This document shows, one piece after another, positions 30,766-38,715 of a stretch of 64,000 nucleotides of DNA. This DNA is from DASRDR01 sp044867785 (GTDB lineage Bacteria; Methylomirabilota; Methylomirabilia; Rokubacteriales; DASRDR01): the NCBI GenBank assembly GCA_044867785.1, contig JBIOVM010000165.1, forward strand, positions 1 to 64,000, read 5' to 3'. A program made the translations under genes and the position numbers. How positions within the stretch are numbered: position 1 is the stretch's first letter; the number at the start of each line of letters is the position of its first letter. The notes beneath the pieces are model-generated. The model was not told the origin of the DNA and ran no database searches. It saw nothing but the letters and a program-made list of their open reading frames with translations.

Positions 30766-31739
30766 GCGCGCCCCGTCGCGCGGCGATGCGCCGGCGTCTC
30801 GAGCAGCCACACGAAGAGCGCGGCCGCGATCAGGTCGGCGGACGTCCCGGGGTTCAGCACGTTGCCCCGCCGGCGGAGATCCGCGTCCAGTCGTCGCGCC
30901 GCCGCGAGCCCTTTCCGGGTCAGGAGCCCTCCGGCCCGCACCACGGCCCGGGCGCGCCGCGCCACCGCCGTCGCCGCGGCCGCGCCGGCCTTGCGCGCGA
31001 TCAGCGTGTCGGGGACCTCGGCCATCAGCTCGAGGTGGGCCTGGGCGATCGCGTCGAGCAGACCCAGGCCCCGGCCGAGCGCTTGGCGGAGGCCGACCAG
31101 CGCCAGGTCGAACGTGACCGTGAACCCCCGCGCGTACTCGCCGGCCACGGTGTCATGCGTCGCGGCCAGGCGCATCGCCTCACGCAGGGTGACGTCGGGT
31201 GGGCGGGCGACGTCCGCCCGGTCCGCCCGCCCGAGCCCGCCCGGCCGGGCGAGCCGGATCGCGCGGTAGGCCCAGCGGGCGTCGTCCACGCTGAGATCGC
31301 GCAGGACGCGGGCGAGCCGACGCCGAAGGCCCGAGCCCTCGGACGCGCGCGCGGCCGCGGCGAGCGGCGCGAACAGGAGCGCCATGCCGAGGTTCGTGTT
31401 CGACGGGGCCACGCGCGCCGTCGCGGCGACCGCCCGGTACACCGTGCGGCCGACGCGTCCCGGCGCGGCCGCCGCGATCGCCTCTCCCAGCGCCCGGGCG
31501 CTCACGGCGAAGTCGTCGAACCGGGCATCCCGAAAGGCGCGCGTCGGCGTGACGTTGCCGACCTTCTCGGCGCAGGCCTCCAGCGCGCAGGCGAGCGTCG
31601 CGGCCGCCGCGATGCGGGCGGCCGAGGCGCGCGATGCGCCGCGCCCCGCCTCGCTCGCGCGGGCTACCCTCGCTGTGCCCGAGTTGACCGGACGGCCTTG
31701 GCCGGACGGCCTCCGGCCTGTGGCGGCCTGTGGGCTCAT
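30762..31739 (-). CDS. CitG-like (triphosphoribosyl-dephospho-CoA synthase family) protein
   Basis: The 325-residue alpha-helical protein belongs to the CitG/MdcB superfamily: CAEKVGNVTPTRAFRDARFD near the N-terminus, a central SNTNLGMALLFAPLAAAA, and GNVLNPGTSADLIAAALFV at the end. CitG transfers phosphoribosyl groups in citrate lyase cofactor synthesis, but no citrate or malonate lyase is here. H4MPT has a phosphoribosyl group on its ribityl side chain, so transfer of ribose-5-phosphate during H4MPT synthesis is the natural hypothesis. ATG at 31739 overlaps the ATP-grasp stop (ATGA). The first about 40 residues are a variable basic extension. Confidence 0.8.
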   Translation of the reverse strand: MSPQAATGRRPSGQGRPVNSGTARVARASEAGRGASRASAARIAAAATLACALEACAEKVGNVTPTRAFRDARFDDFAVSARALGEAIAAAAPGRVGRTVYRAVAATARVAPSNTNLGMALLFAPLAAAARASEGSGLRRRLARVLRDLSVDDARWAYRAIRLARPGGLGRADRADVARPPDVTLREAMRLAATHDTVAGEYARGFTVTFDLALVGLRQALGRGLGLLDAIAQAHLELMAEVPDTLIARKAGAAAATAVARRARAVVRAGGLLTRKGLAAARRLDADLRRRGNVLNPGTSADLIAAALFVWLLETPAHRRATGRA

Positions 31740-32635
31740 CCGCCGGCTCCGGCCGGAAGGCCGCGCGCGGCGGCGGCGATCGCGTGCTCGGCGATGGCGC
31801 CGGCGACGTCGATCTCGGTCGTTTGCTGGAGTCCGCGCCATCCCGGGATCCCGTTGACCTCGATCACGAGCACGCGCCCGTCGTCGGCACACAGGAGGTC
31901 GACGCCCGCGTAGTCCGCCTCCAGCACCGCCGCCGCCCGGACGGCGAGGCGCTCGAGCGGCTCGGACAACGGGAGCGGCTCCGCCCGCGCGCCCTGCGAC
32001 ACGTTCGTCTTCCAGCCCGACGCCCGCCGCGCCATCGCCGCCAGGAGCCGGCCCCCGACGACGAACGCCCGGACGTCCCGGCCTCCGTGGGCTACGAATT
32101 CCTGAAGATAGAACACCGAGCGCGTCAGTTCCAGGGCCCGGAACGTCCGGTAGGCGAGGTCGGGGTCGGATACGCGGACGATCCCGCGCCCCTCGGAGCC
32201 GAAGAGCGGCTTCACGACCACGTCGCCGCCGAGCGCCTCGAAGTCGGCCAGCGCGTCGTCGAGGCGCTCGCATACGCGGGTCCGCGGGGTCGGCAACCCC
32301 GCGTCCTCGAGGAGGGCCGACGTGAAGTACTTGTCCACGGTGCGCTCGATGCAGCGCGGCGAGTTGACGACGCGCACCCCCAGCCGCGCCAGCCGGTGCA
32401 GGGCGTCCACCCGGAAGATCACCTGCTCGAGGGAGCCGCCCGGGATCGCTCGCACGATCACCGTCGCGCAGTCGTCGAGCCGGACGCCGGCCGAGGCCAG
32501 CGCGGTCCCGTCGGCCACGCCGGCGGCCAGCCCGGTGATGGACGCGACCAGCGTCTCCACGCCCCGCTCCCGGAGGGCCCGCCCCAACCGGCCCTCGTGC
32601 CAGCCGGACCGCGCACCCAGGATGGCGGCCTTCAC
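31736..32635 (-). CDS. RimK-type ATP-grasp ligase, MptN-like
   Basis: The 299-residue protein is an ATP-grasp ligase of the RimK/MptN group: KAAILGARSGWHEGRLGRAL, then NSPRCIERTVDKYFTSALL, ATP-binding VVVKPLFGSEGRGIVRV, and metal-binding VLVIEVNGIPGWRGLQ. Relatives add glutamate to tetrahydromethanopterin or coenzyme F420. Position between mch and the CitG-like gene, with GTGA/ATGA overlaps on both sides, supports glutamylation of H4MPT or methylofuran. GTG at 32635 is the start. A generic RimK ligase is the alternative. Confidence 0.8.
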   Translation of the reverse strand: MKAAILGARSGWHEGRLGRALRERGVETLVASITGLAAGVADGTALASAGVRLDDCATVIVRAIPGGSLEQVIFRVDALHRLARLGVRVVNSPRCIERTVDKYFTSALLEDAGLPTPRTRVCERLDDALADFEALGGDVVVKPLFGSEGRGIVRVSDPDLAYRTFRALELTRSVFYLQEFVAHGGRDVRAFVVGGRLLAAMARRASGWKTNVSQGARAEPLPLSEPLERLAVRAAAVLEADYAGVDLLCADDGRVLVIEVNGIPGWRGLQQTTEIDVAGAIAEHAIAAAARGLPAGAGG

Positions 32636-33636
32636 CCGTCGCCTCCCGCCGACACGCCGAGCGACGCCTGGAGCACGTCGGGCGCGAGCCGCCCCGCGCG
32701 GAAGACGCGCCCGGAGGCGAGGTTGTTCACGACGACCTCGGCAGGGGCGAACAGCATCCGGTCGATCTTGTAGAAGTCGTTGCCGGCGCGCTTGAAGATC
32801 TCGTAGAAGGGCGTGCCGTGCTCCGGCGAGGCCGAGGCGGGTAGCCGCTCCACCATGCTCGCCACCAGGGCGTCGTCCGCGTGGACGGCGAAGTACGCGC
32901 GCGCGCCGTAGAGGATGCAGTCGTTCGTCCAGCCGATCGCGCGGAGGTCGTTCTTCGCCGCCGGCGCCAGCGGGCACACCCCGAAGCCGCTCCGCACGGC
33001 CCGGACGTCGAAGCCGAGCTCCAGCATCTTGTGGAGCCCGGTCTCGACCGAGCGGGCGGCGACCTGGACCGAGCCCGCGATGCTCGCGGTGGGGGCGATC
33101 AGGAGCGTGAGCTTCTCCGGGGAGATCCGGCATTTGTCGGCCACGAAGCGCGCCACCCGCTCGTCGGGCAGCGCACGTCCCTCCAGCACGAGGACGGCCG
33201 ACTCGGCCGACTCCGCCGTCTCCGCGGAGCCGATCCGCTCGTAGAGCTCGCGCTCCACGCGCGCGAGGCTTCGCGCCGGCCCCGAGCCCATGGCGAAGTA
33301 CCCGGCGGGATCGATCGCCCAGCCGGCGTACTGGCTGGCCATGCACGCGGCGACCGGGTGGTCGGTGGCCACGGCGACCGCGGGCAGCCACAGCCCGCCC
33401 AGGTCGATGCTCGTGAGCGTCACGCTGCCGAGCCCGGCCAGGCAGACCTCCGCCAGCCGCCGGCCGGCCTCGAGCCCGCCCGGGACGGCCACGCCCAGAT
33501 CGATCAGCCGGGAGCCGCCCGGAAGCGTCCGGACGGCGATGCGGAGCACGCGGGCGTCGGCGCACAGCGCGTCGGCCAGGCGCGTGGCCCGGCGGTTCAG
33601 GCCGAGATCGTCCGCGCCGGGCCGCCCCTCGGTCAC
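32632..33636 (-). CDS. mch: Methenyl-H4MPT cyclohydrolase
   Basis: The 334-residue cytoplasmic enzyme hydrolyses methenyl-H4MPT to 5-formyl-H4MPT, between MtdB and Ftr. It matches Mch throughout: LGLNRRATRLADALC, then ATDHPVAACMASQYAGWAID, then SVQVAARSVETGLHKMLELG, then FGVCPLAPAAKNDLRAIGWT, and HGTPFYEIFKRAGNDFYKID. Length is the family norm (about 320). GTG at 33636 overlaps the stop of the beta-RFAP synthase gene, and its own stop overlaps the ATP-grasp start, so the three are co-translated. Confidence 0.95.
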   Translation of the reverse strand: MTEGRPGADDLGLNRRATRLADALCADARVLRIAVRTLPGGSRLIDLGVAVPGGLEAGRRLAEVCLAGLGSVTLTSIDLGGLWLPAVAVATDHPVAACMASQYAGWAIDPAGYFAMGSGPARSLARVERELYERIGSAETAESAESAVLVLEGRALPDERVARFVADKCRISPEKLTLLIAPTASIAGSVQVAARSVETGLHKMLELGFDVRAVRSGFGVCPLAPAAKNDLRAIGWTNDCILYGARAYFAVHADDALVASMVERLPASASPEHGTPFYEIFKRAGNDFYKIDRMLFAPAEVVVNNLASGRVFRAGRLAPDVLQASLGVSAGGDG

Positions 33637-34604
33637 GGCAGCGTCTCGCACGAGGCGCCACGATTCCGCGCGCGGCTCACGTCGACCCGCGCCAGCGTGT
33701 TCCCGAAGGTGCCGCGGAGCGCGTTGGCCAGGGCACGGCCCTCGGCGTCGCCGGCGACCAGCGCGAACACGGTCGGGCCCCAGGAGCTCTGGCCGACGCC
33801 GCAGGCGCCGCGCGCGAGCGCCAGGGCCGCCACGTCGCATCCGGTGCGGGTGGCGTAGCGGCCACCCTGGCAGGGGGCGAAGTACTCGCCGACGATCGCC
33901 TGGATCTCCGTGATCGCCGCGCCGAAGGTGGCGATGTCCGCCGTGAGCGCCGCCGGGGCGACCTGCACGAGCGTCAGCCGGCAGATGCGGCCGACGCGCT
34001 CGGCGTCCATCGGCGGCAGCGTCTCGAACGCGCGCCGCTCCGCGTCCCCGGACAAGCCCGGCTCGGCGCGCGGCGTGGCCAGGACGAAGCGCCAGTCGTC
34101 GGGGAAGGGATGCTGGAAGATGACCGGGGGCGGCTCCGGCCCGTCCGCGTCCGATCCCGTCGGGTCGGGGATGGTTCGGTGCCCCGCGTCGATCACGAGC
34201 CCCCCGCGCTCGAACGCCGCGACCCCGATGCCGGAGCGCTGCCCCCGTCCGAGCCGCCGAGCCAGCTCGCGGATCGGGACCGGGCGGCCCGTCGCTCGGA
34301 CGGCGGCGAGCGACACCGCGAGCCCGAGCTGGGTGCCCGCGCCGAAGCCCGCATGGGCCGGGATCGTCTCGAGGAGTCGCACGGCCACCGCCGGGTCCAC
34401 GAGCCCGGGGCCCAGGCGATCGAGGATCCCGCGCGCGGGCTCGCCGTGAGCGGGCGCGGCGCCGGGCGGCGCGAGGGTCGCCTCGACCACGCACTGGGGC
34501 TGCTCGAGCGTGACGCCGATCGAGCCGAAGCGCCGGCCGCACGCCCCGTCGAGGTCGAGGAACCCGAGGTGGAGCCGGGCCCCCGCGCGGACGATCGTCC
34601 GCAT
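33633..34604 (-). CDS. mptG: Beta-ribofuranosylaminobenzene 5'-phosphate synthase
   Basis: The 323-residue protein is a GHMP-fold enzyme: RAGARLHLGFLDLDGACGRR, the GHMP loop in PAHAGFGAGTQLGLAVSLAA and the C-terminal CGVGQSSWGPTVFALV. In this family it condenses p-hydroxybenzoate (or p-aminobenzoate) with PRPP, the first committed step of H4MPT synthesis. ATG at 34604 lies 16 bases after the DUF447 gene; an upstream in-frame extension has no homology. Its presence distinguishes an H4MPT island from a folate operon. Confidence 0.92.
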   Translation of the reverse strand: MRTIVRAGARLHLGFLDLDGACGRRFGSIGVTLEQPQCVVEATLAPPGAAPAHGEPARGILDRLGPGLVDPAVAVRLLETIPAHAGFGAGTQLGLAVSLAAVRATGRPVPIRELARRLGRGQRSGIGVAAFERGGLVIDAGHRTIPDPTGSDADGPEPPPVIFQHPFPDDWRFVLATPRAEPGLSGDAERRAFETLPPMDAERVGRICRLTLVQVAPAALTADIATFGAAITEIQAIVGEYFAPCQGGRYATRTGCDVAALALARGACGVGQSSWGPTVFALVAGDAEGRALANALRGTFGNTLARVDVSRARNRGASCETLP

Positions 34605-34620
34605 GGCGCGGATGCCGCCC

Positions 34621-35181
34621 TCAGGTCCCGACCAGGCGCGCGACGTGGGCCCGCACGTACGCCATGGCCTCGCGCTCCGCCGGTCCCCCGGTCTTGTCGA
34701 CGAGCGGGTCGAGCCGCTCGAGCTCGCGCCGGAGCTCGTCCTTCGGCAGCCGCCGCGCCCGGGACGCCAGGATGCTCGCCTCCACCACGGCGTGCTTGGC
34801 ACGGCACAGGCCGGCGAACGGGCGTCCCTCCGCGCCCGCCACCACGCGGGTGGTGACGTCCGCCCGGCCGCCGCCGGCCGGTTGGGACACGCCCTCGACC
34901 CTCACCTCCCGCCATCGACAGGCGTCGGCCAGGATGGCCCCCCGCACGCGCGTGGCGGGGCGGCTCGGGAATCGCTCGCGCGAGAGCGCGCTCTTCGCGA
35001 ACGTCAGCACGTCGTCGGTGACGTTCACGACCGCCTCGCGCGTCCGGACCAGGTTCCGGAACGTGCGCGTGTCGACGTACGGCCGGATCACCAGCCGGTC
35101 TTCGCCCCACGTCACACCCATGGCGGCGAAGTTGATCTCGCCGTCCTCGTCGAGCGTGGTCACGACGGTCTCCAGGATCAC
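34621..35181 (-). CDS. DUF447 family protein
   Basis: The 186-residue protein has a flavin-reductase-like split barrel: LETVVTTLDEDGEINFAAMG, then VIRPYVDTRTFRNLVRTRE and VVNVTDDVLTFAKSAL, then an all-helical C-terminus (AKHAVVEASILASRARRL). DUF447 is found in methanogens and in bacterial H4MPT clusters, with an FMN-binding fold but no proven reaction; a reductase step in cofactor synthesis (for example reduction of dihydromethanopterin) is a reasonable guess. GTG at 35181 overlaps the ftr stop by four bases. Confidence 0.82.
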   Translation of the reverse strand: MILETVVTTLDEDGEINFAAMGVTWGEDRLVIRPYVDTRTFRNLVRTREAVVNVTDDVLTFAKSALSRERFPSRPATRVRGAILADACRWREVRVEGVSQPAGGGRADVTTRVVAGAEGRPFAGLCRAKHAVVEASILASRARRLPKDELRRELERLDPLVDKTGGPAEREAMAYVRAHVARLVGT

Positions 35182-36071
35182 GAGCTCAGGATCTTGTGGA
35201 GGTGGAGGGGGTACTGGCCGAGCTTCCCGCCGTAGTTGCCGGCGCTGATCTGCACGACGCCCGGGAGGCACGCGGCCTCGATGCCCCGACGCATCGCGGT
35301 CTCGACGGCTTCCACGTCGAGGCCGTCGATGACGATCTCGTAGACGGCGTGGGCCTCGGGCGGCAACCGGCTCCGGCCCTGTCCGCGGAGCGTCGGGCAG
35401 TACTCCTCGTTCGTGGACGCCCGCAGCGCCTTGTAGCGGGACCCGACCTTGCTACCGCTCCGGACGACGCCGCCGGGGAAGGGGTGGATGACCCCCGGCA
35501 CCCCGCGGATGGCGCCCACGGCGGCCTCCGCCGCGCGGAGGGCCGCCGCCTGATCGCCGGCGAGGATCAGGAAGTTGCCGCCCGCGACCGCGCGCTGGAC
35601 GCCGAAGAGGTCCTCGCAGAGAAACTCGCCGTCCATCACGGGCACCCGCCAGTAGCGCCGCCCGTCGAGCTTCTTGCTCGCCTGGTGCCCGTCGCCGAAG
35701 AAGCGGAGCATCCCGCCGACCTTGACGGCCTCCTCGCCCGGCCCGAGGCCGTCGAAGCAGGCGGTGGTCGGGCAGGTCATCACGCACTGGCCGATGCGGT
35801 TGACCAGCGCCTTGCCGAGGGCAGCGGCGTTCACGCCGAAGACGAGGAAGCTCACTCCGGGCCGGCCGTCCGGCGTCTCGCCGGGCGGGACGTCGGCCTC
35901 GAGGCCCGCCTCGGCGTCACAGCCGATCACCGAGGTCGCGTACCCGGTGGCCAGCGTGGCGGCGGTGCGCGCCCAGCCGGCCGTCTCCGCGGTGACGATG
36001 GCCCGAGCCGCGCGCATCTTGAACGCTTCGGCGAACGTGTCCTCGATCTCGACGCCGTTGACGCGGAGCAT
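35178..36071 (-). CDS. fhcD: Formylmethanofuran:H4MPT formyltransferase (FhcD/Ftr)
   Basis: The 297-residue enzyme transfers the formyl group between H4MPT and the furan cofactor. It matches Ftr along its length: NGVEIEDTFAEAFKMRAAR, then GWARTAATLATGYATSVIGC, then CVMTCPTTACFDGL, then GSKVGSRYKALRASTNEEYC, and a C-terminal ISAGNYGGKLGQYPLHLH. In bacteria it is the D subunit of the formyltransferase/hydrolase complex FhcABCD; genes for A, B and C are not beside it or elsewhere in this window. It heads the eight-gene run to 28796, starting at ATG 36071. Confidence 0.95.
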   Translation of the reverse strand: MLRVNGVEIEDTFAEAFKMRAARAIVTAETAGWARTAATLATGYATSVIGCDAEAGLEADVPPGETPDGRPGVSFLVFGVNAAALGKALVNRIGQCVMTCPTTACFDGLGPGEEAVKVGGMLRFFGDGHQASKKLDGRRYWRVPVMDGEFLCEDLFGVQRAVAGGNFLILAGDQAAALRAAEAAVGAIRGVPGVIHPFPGGVVRSGSKVGSRYKALRASTNEEYCPTLRGQGRSRLPPEAHAVYEIVIDGLDVEAVETAMRRGIEAACLPGVVQISAGNYGGKLGQYPLHLHKILSS

Positions 36072-36638
36072 CGGCCTGGGTCACCCCGCCGCGCCGGCTG
36101 CCGACGATGCGCAGCCTCGCAGCGGCTGGCCTGTCGTCCGGGAACTCATGGCGCCGGCTCGGGAGGCCAGCCCGGAAACGTGATCAGACGCCAATGCGAA
36201 GGCCGTGCTCACGTGCGGCTCTCTTGGCAGTTCTCCCCGACATGGACACCTCCCACGGGACCCCGATCGGGGCCGGAGTCAGGATACCCGAAATCGTCAA
36301 TGCAAAGGCTTCCGGGAGAGCTCGCGTGTGAACCGTTCAGAAGAATGCGACTGATACGACGATGGATTCCACGAGGCGCAGCTTGATCGGCTGGAGGAGC
36401 ACCGAACGCTCGGCGTCCATCGCAAAGGCTGCGAACTGCGCGAAGTCCCGAGCTGCTTCGAGCGCAGAGCCCGCTCCCAGATATCCGGACACCCGTCGCA
36501 CGATGTTGAGCGGTTCACCGTCCCCAACGTGCCGGATCTCATGGGCCGGCCTCGGCGAGAGCGGTGCGCGGCACCCCACGGCCCGGGGACGGCGGCCGCG
36601 AGGTGCCGGAACCGCGCGCGGCGGCGGTCCGCCGCTTC
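36072..36638. other. Gap between fae and fhcD with one possible small gene
   Basis: A minus-strand frame at 36337-36579 encodes 80 residues with protein-like composition in its latter part (RRVSGYLGAGSALEAARDFA, ending VESIVVSVAFF). It has no recognisable domain, no strong ribosome binding site, and may be a decayed gene remnant. The rest shows nothing. The promoter for the fhcD-led run should lie at the left end of this gap. Confidence 0.3.
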
Positions 36639-37145
36639 CTACGCGAAGGGATGCTTGGCGGTGTCCTTCTGGGCGACGACGGAATCCACCGAGGGCTGGT
36701 TCTTCATCGCCCGCGAGATCGCTTCCTTGGTCGCCCGGTAGTTGTAGTCGTAGATCTTCTTGTTGTCCGACGCCTGCCAGTGGATGAAGACCCCGACGAT
36801 GACGCAGAGGTCGTTGGCGTTCGCCTTGGGAATGGTCCCGTCGGCGACGCTGTCCACGACGGCCTTGGCGACCGCGGCCTGGGCGGGGCCGAACATCTGG
36901 ACGGCCTGCCCGGCGCCCTTGATCGTGACCTTGTTGAACATGACGGTGTCCGGCTTGGCCGGCACGTTGGGGGCCAACACGGCCAGGAGCCCGTTGTGGC
37001 CCGCGGTCTGATCGGCGACGCGCTGGGCGAAGGCGATGCCCGCCGGGCCGCCCTTGGACCCGATGATGAGGTCGATGTGCGCGACCTCGTTGCCGTCCCC
37101 GACCAGGGACTCACCCACTAAGAAGCTGTGGCCATCCATCGCCAT
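36639..37145 (-). CDS. fae: Formaldehyde-activating enzyme
   Basis: The 168-residue enzyme catalyses condensation of formaldehyde with H4MPT to methylene-H4MPT, the entry into the pathway encoded by this island. Fae landmarks are clear: GESLVGDGNEVAHIDLIIG with the catalytic His, LAVLAPNVPAKPDTVMFNKV, AVQMFGPAQAAVAKAVVDSV and GVFIHWQASDNKKIYDYNY, ending THPFA-like (KHPFA). The ATG at 37145 follows a strong GGGAGGGAT; a second ATG two codons on is possible. It is separated from fhcD by 567 bases, so it is probably its own transcript. Confidence 0.96.
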   Translation of the reverse strand: MAMDGHSFLVGESLVGDGNEVAHIDLIIGSKGGPAGIAFAQRVADQTAGHNGLLAVLAPNVPAKPDTVMFNKVTIKGAGQAVQMFGPAQAAVAKAVVDSVADGTIPKANANDLCVIVGVFIHWQASDNKKIYDYNYRATKEAISRAMKNQPSVDSVVAQKDTAKHPFA

Positions 37146-37640
37146 ACGATCCCTCCCGTCAGTAGAGTGCGCTCAGTGTGTGGAACGCCTACCCCCCTGC
37201 AGCTGCGCTCGCTCGCGGCCCGTTCCGGGGACGACCGCCCGTCCGCGTCGCACCTCCGTGGCGACCCGGCATGTTACCAATTCACCTTGCTCTTGTCTCC
37301 TGCGTAGATCGACGGTGAGCGCCGTGGGTCCGGGCGGCGACGGGCGCCGGCATCGCGGCCACCGCGAGGCGCAGGGACAGCATTGGCGGGAGACTTCGCG
37401 TCGTCGGCATCTCGGTCCGTCGAATCCCGATCCTCGAATTGTGGCGGACGACGAAAACGCGTGTCAAGGCGGACGGCGGTGGACGTCTCGTCGCCACGGG
37501 TGATGACTGAGCGCCGGCGGTCGCGTGCGGGCCCGAGCTCGGTCGGACGGGCCGGCGCCGGGCGTCGCGAATCGCCCGGCCCGTGGCGCCGCGCTCGCCG
37601 CCGACCTGCGGCGCGCGGGCCGTCGCCGCGACGAACGGCC
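37146..37640. other. Intergenic stretch upstream of fae, no gene recognised
   Basis: Frames on both strands are open in places but Arg/Pro-rich and featureless. This should be the fae promoter and leader region, and it also follows the end of the minus-strand response-regulator gene. I see no consensus promoter with confidence. Confidence 0.45.
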
Positions 37641-38057
37641 TCACGCATCGCCGATCGCCCTGCGGATGGCGGCGATCAACAGGTCGTCGTCGAAGGGCTT
37701 GGCCAGGTACTCGACGGCTCCGGCGCGAGCGGCACGCTCGCGAGTCGGCCGATCGTCGTGCGCCGTGATGACGACGACCGGCGTGGCCGCGCCCGACTTG
37801 GCGAGGCGCTCCTGGAGGTCCAGGCCGCTCAGTCCGCCCAGGTGGACGTCGAGGACGAGGCAGTCGGCGCGCCGCACGTGCTCCGAGTGGAGGAATTCCT
37901 CCGCCGACGAGAAGGTCTCGACGCGGAACCCGGTCGCGCCCAGGAGCCGCCGGAGGGCGCGCTGGATCGACGCGTCGTCGTCGACGACGCAGACCATCGG
38001 CACCTGACGTACCGCGCTTGCGGCGGTCATAGCAGGGTCCACTCTGGACGCGACCAC
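37641..38057 (-). CDS. Single-domain response regulator (receiver only)
   Basis: The 138-residue protein is a CheY-like receiver: acidic pocket in MVCVVDDDASIQRALRRLLG, phospho-acceptor Asp in DCLVLDVHLGGLSGLDLQ, switch Thr in PVVVITAHDD and the Lys of GAVEYLAKPFDDDLL. There is no output domain. The sequence is of FixJ/NodW receiver type. GTG at 38057 has GGAGG four bases upstream; an ATG at 38030 is the alternative. It is the last gene after a kinase and a FixJ-like regulator, so it may act as a phosphate sink or as a second output of the same kinase. Confidence 0.85.
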   Translation of the reverse strand: MVASRVDPAMTAASAVRQVPMVCVVDDDASIQRALRRLLGATGFRVETFSSAEEFLHSEHVRRADCLVLDVHLGGLSGLDLQERLAKSGAATPVVVITAHDDRPTRERAARAGAVEYLAKPFDDDLLIAAIRRAIGDA

Positions 38058-38075
38058 CGGTCCTCCGCTATTGGC

Positions 38076-38711
38076 CTAAGGTCTCACATCCGGCCCCTCG
38101 CCCGGGGCGGGGGACCTCCTCGGGCTCGATCTATGCACCATCCACACGAGATCGGCGACGGTGCTGGCCGCCATCTTCTGCATGACCCGTCCCCGGTGGA
38201 CCTTGACCGTCTTCTCGCTGACGCCCAGGCGCTCGCCGACCTGCTTGTTGAGCAGTCCGGCCGCCACCAGGTCGAGGACTTCCCGCTCGCGCTGCGTGAG
38301 CCGATCGAGACGCCGCTGGATGTCGGCCCGCGCCGACTCCTCCGCGCGAGCCTCGCGGCTCCGGCCGAGCGCTCGCCGGATCCCGTCCAGCAGCTCCCGC
38401 TCGTCGACGGGCTTCTGGAGGAAGTCGAGGGCGCCCCGTTTCATGGCGTGGACGGTGGCCGGCACGGTGGCGTGGCCCGTGAGAAAGATGATCGGAAGTC
38501 GGAACTGGGCGTCCCCGAGCGTCGCCTGGAGGTCGAGGCCGCTCTCACCTCGAAGGCGCACGTCGAGGACGAGGCACGCCGGGCGGTCGGTCGCCGGGTG
38601 CTCCAGGAAGGCCTTGGCCGAGGGGAAGGTCTCCACATCGAGGCCGGTGGACGAGATCAGGCGGGCGAGGGCCCGGCGGACCGACGCGTCGTCGTCAACG
38701 ACGTAGACGAT
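38076..38711 (-). CDS. FixJ-family response regulator with a non-canonical start
   Basis: The sequence is a full FixJ/NarL-type regulator: receiver (VYVVDDDASVRRALARLI, Asp in CLVLDVRLRGESGLDL, Lys in ALDFLQKPVDERELL) and a LuxR-type helix-turn-helix (LTQREREVLDLVAAGLLNKQ, then RLGVSEKTVKVHRGRVMQKM). It should activate transcription when phosphorylated. No ATG, GTG or TTG lies between the in-frame stop upstream and the receiver: the only options are ATC at 38711, ACG at 38729 (seven bases after AAGGAG) or ATT at 38756. The first GTG, at 38636, would delete the acidic pocket. Translation is probably coupled to the overlapping kinase gene. Confidence 0.78.
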   Translation of the reverse strand: MVYVVDDDASVRRALARLISSTGLDVETFPSAKAFLEHPATDRPACLVLDVRLRGESGLDLQATLGDAQFRLPIIFLTGHATVPATVHAMKRGALDFLQKPVDERELLDGIRRALGRSREARAEESARADIQRRLDRLTQREREVLDLVAAGLLNKQVGERLGVSEKTVKVHRGRVMQKMAASTVADLVWMVHRSSPRRSPAPGEGPDVRP

Positions 38712-38715
38712 ACCG

